NCBI GenBank assembly: GCA_903813345.2
Contig: CAIIXF020000005.1
Span: forward strand, 19,907,375 to 19,971,374
DNA: 64,000 nucleotides
From: Owenia fusiformis
Taxonomy: Eukaryota; Annelida; Polychaeta; Sabellida; Oweniidae
Direction: 5' to 3'
In this document: in pieces, positions 1-11,700 of the stretch
Numbering within the stretch: the stretch's first letter is position 1
Layout: every line of letters starts with the position of its first letter
Notes under the pieces: generated by a model
Databases searched by the model: none
Told to the model about the DNA's origin: nothing
The model's input: only the letters and a program-made list of their open reading frames with translations
Program-made: the position numbers and the translations under genes

Positions 1-590
1 GTGTCAAAGACCACATTATAAAACATGTGATCAAAAGTGGGCGTCGCCCTAATCATAGTATATGGTTCATTCTCTATAAATACAGAGTTTAACTTGACTT
101 TTGAAGTATATTTACTTAAAAACATCTTTGATTTATACTTAATGTCAAGCATTTCTGGTAAGTTATATACATCTTATTGTAATAGTTATTGCCTGGGGGT
201 GGAGGAGGGGGGGGGGGAGTAACAGAATTGGAAATTGGCAGAGCTAATAAGCCTTAAATATAAATCTAATACACTTAGTTCTGGATTTCATGGGGTACAT
301 CTTCTGGGTCTTCTTCACATTCATCTCAATATATGGGATATTCCAATTTACATGATTGGTAAGTTTCAAAGACCATTCAATTGGATGTAGCCCTCACAAT
401 AGTAGATAATTCATTCTCTATGAATATGGAGTTTAACTTGACTTTAAGATTTATTTTTTAAATTAAAACTTCTTTGATTACATTTAGTATTGTAATAGTT
501 ATTCCCTGTGGGGGGGGCAAGGGGGTAGTAGTAGAAATGGGAGGGGGCAGAGCCAATGGCCAGTCCGTCTTAAGTATTAATATCATAGTC
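1..590. repeat. Tandem ~360-bp repeat, left array
   Basis: Two head-to-tail copies of a ~360-bp unit. Both begin with a TCAAAGACCA-like stretch (about 4 and 366), pass through CATTCTCTATRAATA and GAGTTTAACTTGACTTT, then a G-rich run near 200-220 and 505-535. The same unit occurs three times in inverse orientation at about 1920-2990. The window start cuts the array, so its full extent is unknown. No coding potential is evident. Confidence 0.75.
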
Positions 591-616
591 TGATCATTTT
601 CATTCACCTCCCGATG

Positions 617-1740
617 TTAATATATTAACAATATCATGTGGGAGAATATACCACTACACTTGCAGATTTGAGAGTCATCCAGTTGAGTGTATCTATATGG
701 CGCTCCACCTTTGCCTTTTAAAAAGGTGCTATTGCTATTGCCCCTTCTGCATGGCACTTCATCTGTGAATGTGTGAAGTGCTAGGAAGGCTGCATATATG
801 TCAGGGTCTATATTGGAGGAAATACCACTGACATCAGTCTTCATTTGTTTCCAACTCAAGTATCCAGCAGCACACTTTGCTGTATTTGCTTTTTGTTTTC
901 ATCATCATACAAGAACTAATTCCAATCTTTAGGGACTCGTGTTTTCTACCTTAAATAGGGCAAGGTTCCCTCCCCTCTTTCAGGTTCCTTTATAGAATTT
1001 TTGATGTAATAATCACATACAAAAACTAATCAATCTGCAATTGTAGAATCTTGAAACAGTCTCCGCCAGATCCAGAAACAAAACTACCTTTCATGTTGAA
1101 TTATGGTTTGGGATAGTTGGGGTTTGTTTTCCTTATGACTTGTATACATTTAGAAGTTTTCTTTTTCTTGCTGGGTTTTATTACAAATTTTGGTCCTTTC
1201 CCTTTGGCACTTGTGGGTACATGTTCATGCATAGGAATGCGTTTCTCTGTTCTTGCAAGAAGTCCAGTCAGTGTTCCTAGAGCCCAAGGCACAGGGCTCA
1301 ATAGGAACTGCAGGAGACATTCTAGGCTAATTTTATGTTCTTAAGCAAGATCAAAGCTGTTCAAAGATGTTTCATTCAGAATGTATTTGTATAAGCTTGT
1401 TCTGAGTACTTTTTTACTGTCACTGTCACTGTTGCTGCTGTAGTTTGCTGCTATAGTTTTCAATTTCATATGTTTTATTAGATCATGAAATCTTTTTTTC
1501 AACTAATCTCAGATGGTATCTCTTCATGCAATTTCCCCTTTTGACTAAAATTAGATGAGATCTGCAGCGACATCATTTGGCACAGATTTTCCTTATGATA
1601 CACCGTAGAGATGACCTTCATCCTCAATGGTAAATGGATCAAGGAAGTCTTTGATTGCGGTTTTTGTCATCTTTATGTCTTTTTCTATACTTGCTATTTG
1701 TGCCTTTCCAAGGTCATTATGGGTGTCACACTCATCTCAT
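617..1740 (-). pseudogene. Broken transposon-like coding fragment
   Basis: Read on the minus strand, about 1740-1540 contains IKDFLDPFTIEDEGHLYGVS followed by a stop and then GKSVPNDVAADL. Positions 859-617 contain LALHTFTDEVPC and FLKGKG. From memory these resemble two conserved blocks (NPF..(D)..L..LSSG.. and LHAFTGCD...F.GKG) of a protein family that is highly repeated in invertebrate genomes and commonly transposon-associated. The in-frame stop and frame changes mark it as decayed. It lies between the inverted 355-bp repeat arrays, so the whole may be one old element. The family assignment is inference. Confidence 0.4.
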
Positions 1741-1919
1741 CTCTAGATAATAGATTGTTGTAACCATCTCATCCATATAAAGCACTTATTGTCTGTATGG
1801 CCCATATTGCAAATCCTCGTAGTGAACCACCAGATGGACTTGAATGGAAACTAAATGACTCCATCGTTATAATGGGTATTGACTGATATTCTCATACAAG
1901 AGATTGGTGGTATAGCAAC

Positions 1920-2990
1920 ACCAGGAGATGAATCAGAAAACTCCAGAAGATGTACCCTATGAAATCCAGAATTAAAATGATGAGATTGATACTTAAGCCA
2001 GATTAGATCTACACATTCTAATTCTGTTACTACTCACCCCTGCCCAAATGTAAAAACTATAATACATACTTACAAAGGTGTATTTACCAGAAATGCTTGA
2101 CATAAATTATAATAACAGCAGTTCAGTATAACTATGAATGTATCTCAAAAGTCAAGTTCAATTTTGTATTTATACAAAGAACCAATCATCTACTATTGTT
2201 AGGGTGACACTCCTTTTGATCATTTATAAATATGTAATTGTATGGTGTTTGACAAATCCTGTAAATTGTAATATCCCATATATTGAGATGAATATGAAGA
2301 AGACCCAGACGATGTGCCCCATGAAATCCAGAACTATGCAGATGAGATTCATACTTAAGGCTGATTACCTCTGCCCCCTCCCAATTCTGTTACTACTCTC
2401 CCCCATCCTCCCCCAGGCAAGAACTATTACAATTAGATGTGCATTACTAACCAGAAATGCTTGAAATTAAGTATAATCAAAGAAGTTGTAATGTAAATGT
2501 ATCTCAAAAGTCAACTTAGACTCTGTATTTATAGAGAATGAATCTATGATAAGGGCGACGCCCACTTTTGATCACTTGAGTAATTCTATGGTCTTTATAC
2601 TTACCAATCATGCAGAATTATAATATCCTATATGAATGTGAAGAAGACCCAGAAGATGTACCCCATGAAATCCAGAACTATGTAGATGAGATTTATACTT
2701 AAGGGTGATTAGCTTTGCCCTCTTCCAATTCTGTTACCCCCCCCCCATCTACCCCCTCCCCAATGCAATAAGTATAACACTTACATGTACATTATTTACC
2801 AAAAATGCTTCATATTTAGTATAACCAAAGAACATCATTATAAATGTATCTCAAAAGTCAAGTAAGACTCTGAATTTTAGAGAATGGCAATCATCTACTA
2901 TGATAAGGGCGACGCCCACTTTTGATCACTTATGTAATTGTATGGTCTTTGACACTCCCCAGTTATGTTAATTGCAATATCCTTTATATT
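1920..2990. repeat. Tandem ~355-bp repeat, right array, inverted
   Basis: Three copies of the unit seen at 1-590, in reverse complement. The landmark GTATGGTSTTTGACA or its variant recurs near 2243, 2595 and 2948, giving periods of about 351-354 bp. Each copy contains a MCTTTTGATCAYTT stretch, a C-rich run, and CATGAAATCCAGAA. The first copy is partial. Confidence 0.75.
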
Positions 2991-3474
2991 TAAATAAATG
3001 TTTGAACTGCCCTGATAATTTTGAAAATGCTAAAATGTTCTGATATCTGTTGATTTAAAAAATAATCCACATTCTATATTATGTACAGGTACAGGTTTTA
3101 CCAAAATTAAGGATTTTCTCAGCAAAAATTGTGGTTTCCATGGCAACCACGAGTGACAGACCATTGAAAGTTTGCATACTACCTTAAAATGATCTCATCA
3201 ACTATCGATAAAATTATTATGATGATTGAAGACCAACTGAATGAATTATTCAATTATGATAATGTACCCCCTGTAATTTTCCTTTTTAGGGTCAAAAACC
3301 CAATTTTGACAACTTTCGCCCCGGATACGGCGCATCAGACAAAAATTTTCTGAAGTATCACATAAAAATACATAAGAAACAAGTAATTTCAATTTGTTCA
3401 GAAGCGGGTACATTTTTTGGTGCTACCTCACTAACTATTCCTTTTTCAAATAGCTCCCGACGCTGATTAAAAAG
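2991..3474. other. Non-coding stretch, no feature recognised
   Basis: AT-rich sequence between the right repeat array and the 3' end of the small membrane-protein gene. I see no open frame, array or clear inverted repeat here. Confidence 0.4.
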
Positions 3475-3480
3475 TTTATT
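3475..3480 (-). promoter_or_regulatory. Poly(A) signal of the 79-residue protein gene
   Basis: AATAAA on the minus strand, about 140 bases downstream of the TAG stop at 3621. This is a suitable distance for the terminal exon of the small membrane-protein gene. Confidence 0.45.
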
Positions 3481-3620
3481 TATAAAATGTATCAATTCGT
3501 CAAAATGAATGTCTCAGATACGTACGTATTTACAATTGACGTATTCACCATGTGACGTAATCAATGACAGCGCCAGTGACGTGGAGTACTGATACAATGT
3601 TCTCTATAAAATACACGAGA

Positions 3621-4135
3621 CTACCAGATTGTTTCGAACATGGTTTCCCCAAACAACCAAGAATCATCCAAGAAATCCAAGTCTTCCTGTGTGAGCGGTT
3701 CTTTACTGTGAACGACAATGTAGTCTTCTTTATCTCCTGGTTTCTCTCTAATATGTCCAATCAGTCTTTTTAATATCGCCGTTAGGACAGTTGCAGTTAT
3801 ACATGTACCCAGTATTGGAAACACGGGGCTGTCTGTACAAGAAAACGAAATGGATATTTTCGAAACGATTTTAATATATGCTTAATAGTATGTATTTTTA
3901 TCATGCACAATACTATCAATTGTATATATTATGTTGGAATGGCACTGTTCCAGTCGTATCTATTTTGACCAAACAACTAAAAATATAAAAACAAATTATT
4001 TGAGATTCCAAACCAAACGCACTGTGGTATCTAAATCTCATAGTGTTTGAGTGGCAAATTAAAATAAAATATGTGCTCAATTATAATGTCTTACATTTAA
4101 TTCCTACCTTCCAGTTTGGACACAAGACCTTCCAT
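3621..4135 (-). CDS. Small single-pass membrane protein, 79 residues, two exons
   Basis: Exon 1 is 4108-4135: an ATG in a strong context (AGAATGG) and donor G|GTAGGAA. Exon 2 is 3621-3832: acceptor CTTGTACAG and stop TAG. The phases join exactly (28 + 212 = 240 bases). No other in-frame ATG lies between the start and an upstream TAA, so the start is well defined. The product has a short acidic/basic N-terminus (MEGLVSKLED), one hydrophobic segment at about residues 12-28 (ILGTCITATVLTAIL), a basic flank (KRLIGHIREK) that favours a cytosolic C-terminus, then an acidic tail ending in MFETIW. I do not recognise the family. It lies downstream of the SFI1-like gene on the same strand. An AATAAA follows about 140 bases after the stop. 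The intron is 275 bases. Confidence 0.55.
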
Positions 4136-4335
4136 TCTGGTTTTTATATAAGTTTTCTTCTTGCAGCTGGTAAATTGTTGAAATTGTTTATGAAGAAATG
4201 TAGATGTTTACAGTTTATATACTTCCTCAATATCCTTTTTACTAGCCAAAAATAAACCAATTAATATTGTTATAGTATCTTTATAGGTCAAATGTGATGA
4301 GTGCATGGAGTAGGGATCTTGGGTTGAAGCCATTA

Positions 4336-4388
<53 letters not shown>
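4336..4388. repeat. (TAG)n microsatellite
   Basis: About 17 uninterrupted copies of TAG, some 200 bases upstream of the start codon of the small membrane-protein gene. Polytyrosine and polythreonine open frames across it are artefacts. Confidence 0.95.
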
Positions 4389-5459
4389 AAATAGTTTATT
4401 ATAAAGTAGTTCAGACTTGTTACCGTTTTTACAAGATTTAGGCAAAAAATTATAAATAGCAAAATAATCCATTTTTGATAGCCATGGATGTTCAAATTGT
4501 CACTCTGCTAAATCCTCAAAAACTTAAAACTAGTATAACTATAAAATAAACTGCATGAATACACGAGGGAATTTTATACAGGGGTTGATAAGTGAAAAAC
4601 AAAAACAGATATTAAGATAACCTGAGTTCATCTTTGAATGTAAACAAAGTACTTGAAATTTGAAATGTCAACATGTTTTGAATTGTAAACAGCCTCTACT
4701 TGAGTATGATAAAGTTACAATTACTCACATTCTTACTTACATTTTACACATCACAAGGGGCAACATTCCAAGAATTAAAATACACTTAAAATTATTTAAT
4801 AATTGTAATTTCATAAAAATTCATATAATATAATTTCAAATACACATACTGACATATACTTGATTAATAATCAATATCCTAACAAATTATCCTTGAACAG
4901 AATGAATGTTTGTTTTTCATAGACTTTTTCAAGTTCAAAACATCAAGAGACATAAAAAATGTCATAATATTTGGGGCAGCTATGTAGTCATTGAAAAATT
5001 TGCCAAAACATCAATAACCAAATTAATAACTATTAAAATTAATTTATTGATAACATAGTTGGCACATATGGTTTAAATGGAGAACAAATGTTGACAATAT
5101 CATATCAAAAAATGGAAATTCATGGTTTAAACATTACCTATCTAAAATGTTTAGCAATTTCATTGTTCTCATGGAAAAGGTTCCGATGTGTTGATCAAGA
5201 CACACATTATCCAACATGGCTTATTTTGCCAACTGATAATGACACGCTTGACACAATCCATTAGTACTTTCTACTGATATCATACTTGACTTAATCAATT
5301 ATACAATAATGTCACACTCAAATGATGTCACATATGACTGAATCAACAATCTGATAATGTCACACTTAGCCAATTTTATTACTTTTGGTATCATGTTTAA
5401 TGTGACCCTCTCCATAGCAATGTCACACTTGTTTCTTGCACTTGGCTTAATACCCCAAC
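4389..5459. other. Non-coding spacer between two minus-strand genes
   Basis: AT-rich sequence between the (TAG)n repeat and the 3' end of the SFI1-like gene. From about 5240 to 5480 the word TGTCACACTT or a variant recurs at irregular spacing (a degenerate minisatellite). I see no exon here. Confidence 0.4.
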
Positions 5460-5465
5460 TTTATT
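5460..5465 (-). promoter_or_regulatory. Poly(A) signal of the SFI1-like gene
   Basis: AATAAA on the minus strand, about 175 bases after the TAG stop at 5638. Confidence 0.45.
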
Positions 5466-5637
5466 ATGTCACACTTGATTAATGTACTATGTCATATTCA
5501 ACTATTCCAGATCTTAAGTCTACTAATGTAATAGATCGATTTCCTTTGATCTGATTCCTGATTGAAGGCAAAATACTGTCAGTTCACTTCAAAGTTCAAA
5601 GTATTCATTGCATGATGTATATAATGACATGTTAGTT

Positions 5638-8600
5638 CTATTGTTCTGATATGAAAGGACTGATGCTGTGTAATAGTTTATGGCACTTTTCTTTTTCATC
5701 AGACACCAACTCTTCCAATTCATGCATCTCAACCTCCATCTGGAAATACATCATTACACTGGAGTAAAATGAACTGCAAGATTTTTGTTCACCCTAGTTT
5801 GTTCATTTGCATTAGCCTACATGTATATCATATGTGTAGCCTAAATAATTAAATATGTTTAAAGTTTTAGTCATAATTAAAACCTCCTGTGGCCATAAGT
5901 CATCAGCATATAAAATATTAGGTAAATGCATATCTGAAAACCAGAATTTAAGTTATCAACGATTTTTTTATGAAAAATGGTGGCCATTTTTAATTGAGTG
6001 GCCATATTGGAAGTTCCTTCTCCAACATAAGTCCTCAGCCCATATCAGTCTATAAAAGTACCAAATCAAATGACTGGCATTTCAAAAATGACACCACTCC
6101 AGAGGCTCACACTGTGATTCCATTATTATAATGAAAAATGCCCAAAACAAGGCAAAAGTAAGAGGTCTGAACATTGATGTAAGTTGTAAGTAACCAGCAT
6201 GGACACCCATTAAATGGAAAGGGGCATTACTATTATTTCAGATGAATGGCAGTTTTCATTTGACAGATGAACAGCTACTCTAAATCCATACTCTTTAATT
6301 CATTGGAATAATCATTTATTACTTGTGAAGTTCATACCTCTTTTAGTTCGTGTTTCACAGTGTGATAGTGGTCATCTTGTATGGTCTGGCAAGACACCCA
6401 GCTACGCAACTTCTCTCTCTGTTCTCTAAGCACCCTACAGGACAAAATGCCTTTATATTTGCTTGCCAACAAAAATAATTAGGTTTGTTCATCTTATCCA
6501 TGTAAAACAATAATTGGAAGGTCAATATAACATTTTTTAAACAAACAGAGCTGTCTTATGGTCTTACTTGAGTTTCTGTTTATTGGCCTGCCAGTTCTTT
6601 AGTTGGTCTCTGATGTGTTCTACTTCACAATGCATACTTGGCTTGTCTGGGGCATCTTTCTCTTGAACATATGTACCTCTTGTGGTACCCCCTTCTGGGA
6701 GCAATGTACCTCTTCTAACACCATGGTCAAATGGTGCACCTTGGGCTTGTGTGAGATGGAATATGCCTTCATCAGTTTTAAGCATTTCATCATTTAATTT
6801 AAGCATATCCTTATCTGGTTTATATACAACCTCATTCAGTTTATTAAATCCATCGGTTGTATCATGAGTTTGTGAGTCTGTTAATTTCTGTGTGAAAGCA
6901 GAGGGGGGTAATAATGTCAGAGATTGCTTAGAAGCATCAGTGGATATTTTAGAGCCTCCGAGTACAGACTGATCAGTGTTTCTTAATCTAGGTTCTGGAG
7001 ATATTGTGTATATATCACCAGGGGGATTCACTCCTGGATAGCATTCAGGGCTGGAGTATGGCCTATTATCCAGGGGGGTCATTCCAGGTGGAGCAGCCAT
7101 GGTGTAAGGTCTCTGGGGGTATGGAGGCTGAAGTTGCACTCTCTGGGGGGATGGAGCAGGAGGAGGCAATCTTGGTGTACTGTCTATGATAGGATTAGTC
7201 TCAAAATGTACAACTTTTTTCCTCTCTGTATCTGTATTATGAGATTCTGGGTCAGCAAGTGGCAGACTGAAATAATAATCAGTTCTGATTTTTGACTTCA
7301 TGTTACATGTCAACAAGGGTAATAATAAAAAAGTTTTAGTTTCATTATGTAAGGCAATCTTGTTGATAGTTGTTATCTATATTTCAGTGTGCTCTCCAAC
7401 ACTGATTTTTGTAGATGTATTAGCCTCATTTCGAAATCTAATATGGGTGTCGCACCCACTTGTATCAAATGCTCAAAAAAGAGAAATAAATATGAATTAA
7501 ACTTTGATAAATGAATATAGTATAATAATTATGCTTACTCTATGTGTTCTCTCAATGCTTGGTCTTCTCCAGATTTATACAATCCTTCTCTCTTTAGAGA
7601 CTCCTGGAGGAAATTTGGCTTTCTGGGTGGTAACCTAATAATTAAAAACCAATGTTAAGCAAACTTTAGAAGTAGGAAAATCCCAATGTCTGTTTCAAGT
7701 GATTTACTTTGAAGTCAAATTATAGTCGAACTATATAAATATGTGTAAAATATTTTTGAAAATTACTGAAATTACTTATTATATACATCATATCAATTCT
7801 CATATATCTATAACTATTTCATTGCTGATATTTTTCAGAGTATTGGATAAAAATATTTATTTCCAATCACCTACCTGGGAGCATTATATGAGAAATGGAC
7901 ATTTGTATAATATATTGAATGATCTTGCAATATTTGCAACATACAGTCAATATCCAACAGTACCATATGCTACCATTTTTTGCTATGGTACTGTACTGTG
8001 CTGTACTGTAATTCTGTAAATATGATACATTGCGGTACTGTAGACAAAAATTGAGCGGGATTGCATGAGTAGGGAAGGACTGAGTGTGTAAAGAAAATGA
8101 GTTGTGATTTTACTAAAGGACAAGTAGAAATAAAATCTGCAACTTTTGAAATGAATTGTGAAAAGTCAGTGTTGCTATTGCAAAAAAGGAAAAGTAGATC
8201 AGCTTGATTTTTGTGTTTCTTGTTACACATGGAGCAATTTGTTCATTGTCTCCCTGTTGTATTATTTGGGAATTTGAGAAAGAAGTGCTTCAGTGTCAAT
8301 TGGCTCCAGTTTGAAGCCATAATAATTTGTGACGACATGGCCAATGATCATTAATTATGTTTTCAATATTAAACTAGAAGACAATGCTGATATTCAAGCC
8401 TTGGACGTTGATGCTGCCATATTGCATATAGATTGAATGGGTTTTAAATAAAAATCTCAGTTCAAAATGTACAATACCTTTGTGGTTTGATAGGAGAGAA
8501 CATTGATGGACTAGGAGTATGTGGGTCTGCAATGTGTGGTCCAGGTAGATGTGGGACTGCTATGTGTGGTCCAGGTAGATGTGGATCTGCTATGTGTGGT

Positions 8601-8775
8601 CCAGGTAGATGTGGGTCTGCTACATGTGTGTGTGGTCCAGGTCGATGTGGTCCAGTAGTGGCACTAGGTATGGTACACCTTTCACCGGAGGGTTCTCCCA
8701 TAAGTCCCATGTTATGGATATCAATATCTTGTACATGCCTTGTGATACCTTCATTAGGAAAAAAAAGTTTAGGTT
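5638..8775 (-). other. SFI1: SFI1-like gene: exons 26-30 (linker and C-terminus)
   Basis: Exons 8775-8478, 7634-7539, 7266-6568, 6434-6338, 5739-5638. Exon 26 encodes four ~10-residue repeats of the type PHLPGPHIAD from a 30-base coding minisatellite. Exon 28 (233 codons) is Pro-rich (LPPPAPSPQR) and likely disordered. Exons 28-30 end in charged helix: QLKNWQANKQKLK, EKLRSWVSC, then MEVEMHELEELVSDEKEK. The W in LRSWV and the Glu-rich coiled coil match my recollection of vertebrate SFI1 C-termini. Stop TAG at 5640-5638. Confidence 0.85.
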
Positions 8776-11700
8776 CTAAAGAGGGTATGTAACAAATGCG
8801 TTTTTTTCACTTTGCAATTCTTTTACATTTTAATCTCTAATTTCATCCTTATACAATTTAAGTTCTATATTGTAAAATTAGTAAGGAGAGAGAATAATTT
8901 GAATAAACTAGAAAAATATAACCTGCAAAAATTCTGTAATTGACATACTATCATTCTGGGTCTACTCAAATGTATTTTCATTATCAAATGACAGAAAAAT
9001 TCTGGGCATCCAAGAGGGAGGGTAATAAATTACATTAATAGTCTTAATAAATCCAGGCTGCACTTCTAATGTATTTTACCTGGTGCAATAAAACCTGTGC
9101 CCATGCATGCCTCATCATATATGGGATATGGGACCTTGTCTTGAGATCTCTTGTGTTGTGACCTCAAAGTCTGCTTGTGTTTTCTCTGCTGCACTACAGA
9201 TCTCCAATGAAGAGCACATCTCTCTACCACATAGTAATTATCAAATGCACTCTGGAACAGGAAAATTCAATTCAATTTCAAAATAATTTATTTCAGTTTT
9301 CATTACAATTTACAACATTATACAGGCTATGACACCCCAGGGATATTATTAATACATAAATCAATTGGAAGAATAACAAAAGAACCAAGTATGGTATGGA
9401 AAGTGATTTAATATATTTAATAATCAAAATAATATGTTATCTTCAACAAAATACAGCAAAAGTAAATTGAATTACACCAATCTAATAATAGGCCATAGCT
9501 TAGTAGCCAATCTCCTCACTTTTTCAAAAATGAAAGATAAAAAAACACCCAGTCAAAAACAAAGCTGTCAAAATCACTTGCCGTACCAAAACTCTTTAAA
9601 AAAAACAGAAAATTTCAACTCAAGAATCGACATTCTGCAACTGAAAACACACAATCAATGACATAACTTTTAACATTACAGAATTTGTATCTCTTGCAAC
9701 AAAGGAGGAATTGTGGGGGAGCTGGTGGGGGATGGGGGTACAATACAAACTAACACAGTCTCTAACCTGGGCCTGGCGTTTTGCAGCCAGTCTGCGTCTG
9801 GAATGTGAAATATCCGCAGCAACTGCCAACCATTGGGTAACTCCTCGTTTTACTAATCGAGCACGATGTTCCTTCAATGCTGTATCTAGACGCCTCTTCT
9901 TGTACTTACGCTCCTGAACATACTGGTACCAGGCTATTAAGGACTGCAAACAGTTACGAAATTAAATCATTAAATAAAAATAAAAAAAGTTAAAGAGCAT
10001 ACAGACATGTGATACACCAAATTGCCTGCTAAAGGTGCAAAAAATAATGAGGAGTGACAAAGAAAGTGTTTGTTTACAATTAACGTTTGTTTAATATGAT
10101 ATTTTTATTTTGATAGAATGAATTATTTTAATCACCATTCAAGGGCTTCTGAAATTATGATAGAAATTATAAGACTTTATTTGAAATATTTTGAAATAAA
10201 GCTTTAAGATGTCTCTACCTTACGCTGTACCACCAAGCTCCACTGCCAGAGAGCAATACCAGTCTTAGCTCGCTCCTGGACACTTTCATGGTAAACACTC
10301 CGCCATTTCATGAACATAGTCACTGTGAGTCGAGTGTTTCTCAACCAGATACATTGCTGTTCTAATAGCTGAAACACACGAGAGCCAAGTGAATGGATTT
10401 TATATACAGGTACAGTAAAACCTGTGTTAGTGGAACACATTTGGTATCTTTAAATAGTGTTTCACTTTGAAGGTGGTCTACTTGCAGAGCTTCATTGTGA
10501 CTTAACCTACTTATGGAGGTGTTCCACTAGAGTTTAAAAAAGCATTGCATAAAGTGCTGACTTTTCAATATACAAAACAATATGATATTCAATTCTCAAA
10601 TGGATGTATTTTACAAATTCAGATTAAAAATCCAAGCTTTTTAATAAGTTATAAATGGACAATATGATAAAATTCAATTCATACCTGTTTCTTATGAGAC
10701 AAAGAGACATATTGCCTCCATGCTCTCATGATCTTAGACAGCACATTATGGTTGCAGTGTATGGCAGCTTGCTCTTGCTTCAGTCTGCTCAATACTGCAC
10801 TGTCTTTAGCAGCCCTCCATCTAACAAGGCTATGTAATAGCACAACTGAAAAGTTCAACATACAGGAATGTCTATATTTAATGTCTTCAGATTATTGTTA
10901 TTGTTATGTAAATATGTTTATGTGTGATTTTAATGAATCCACTGTAAAATACAATGTGCAGAAATATTTTGTTTATATAAATTAATATGTAAATCATATT
11001 AACTTTTTTTAGGAAATGGGTATGAATGATAAGAATATGATGCAATATCATCACTGGTATGAGAGCAACAGGATGCTTTACCAGGTAAAAATCTGTATAT
11101 ATTACATTCCATTACATTCAAAATCTGCTGCTCTTCCCAAAAGGTGAAATATTAAGAAAATTTGACCTAACCATGTTAAATTAGGATTGAGGAACCTGTT
11201 GGAATTTTTTGGGGAATTGTCTGTGATATTGGGACAAAATGATTCTAAATACATGTGTAAGTACATTTATGAAAAAGCTGCTCAACCTAAGGGAGTTTAT
11301 GAATGTCCTTTCAACTGAAGAATGCAAATATCTTTATTTCACGGGACGTGCACCCTGTATTCTTACTACCTTTGTTCAACTGTAGCCTAGCTTCCTGGAC
11401 TTGTGTGTTAGTATGTTGTCTCTTATATCTGGCCACAACTGCATGGTCTCTCCAGTGTTGTAAAACCTGTAAATAGAAAATAATGGAAAAGAATCTGATT
11501 TAGGTTTGTACTTAATTTGAGTTGCCCCGAAAGAAAGAGGGACGGATGGATCAGACAGATGGAGGCATTTTCTATATTCCATGAACTTTGCTCGATGTGA
11601 TAATTATCACAGTATATGTGAAACTGTTTAAGTTTCTAAGTGGGCCTTTCTTTGTAAACCACTCTCATAATATGGGTGAATCGAGCTAATAAATAGTAGT

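Noticed and set aside
3545-3760. 71-residue minus frame
   Set aside because: Overlaps the real terminal exon in another frame and lacks splice support.
4208-4495. 95-residue frame with polythreonine
   Set aside because: Driven by the (TAG)n microsatellite. A possible extra upstream exon for the small protein (4212-4241) would need a 45-base intron and is not needed.
9434-9661. 75-residue plus frame
   Set aside because: Low-complexity Lys/Asn-rich frame in a repeat-derived intron, antisense to the SFI1-like gene.
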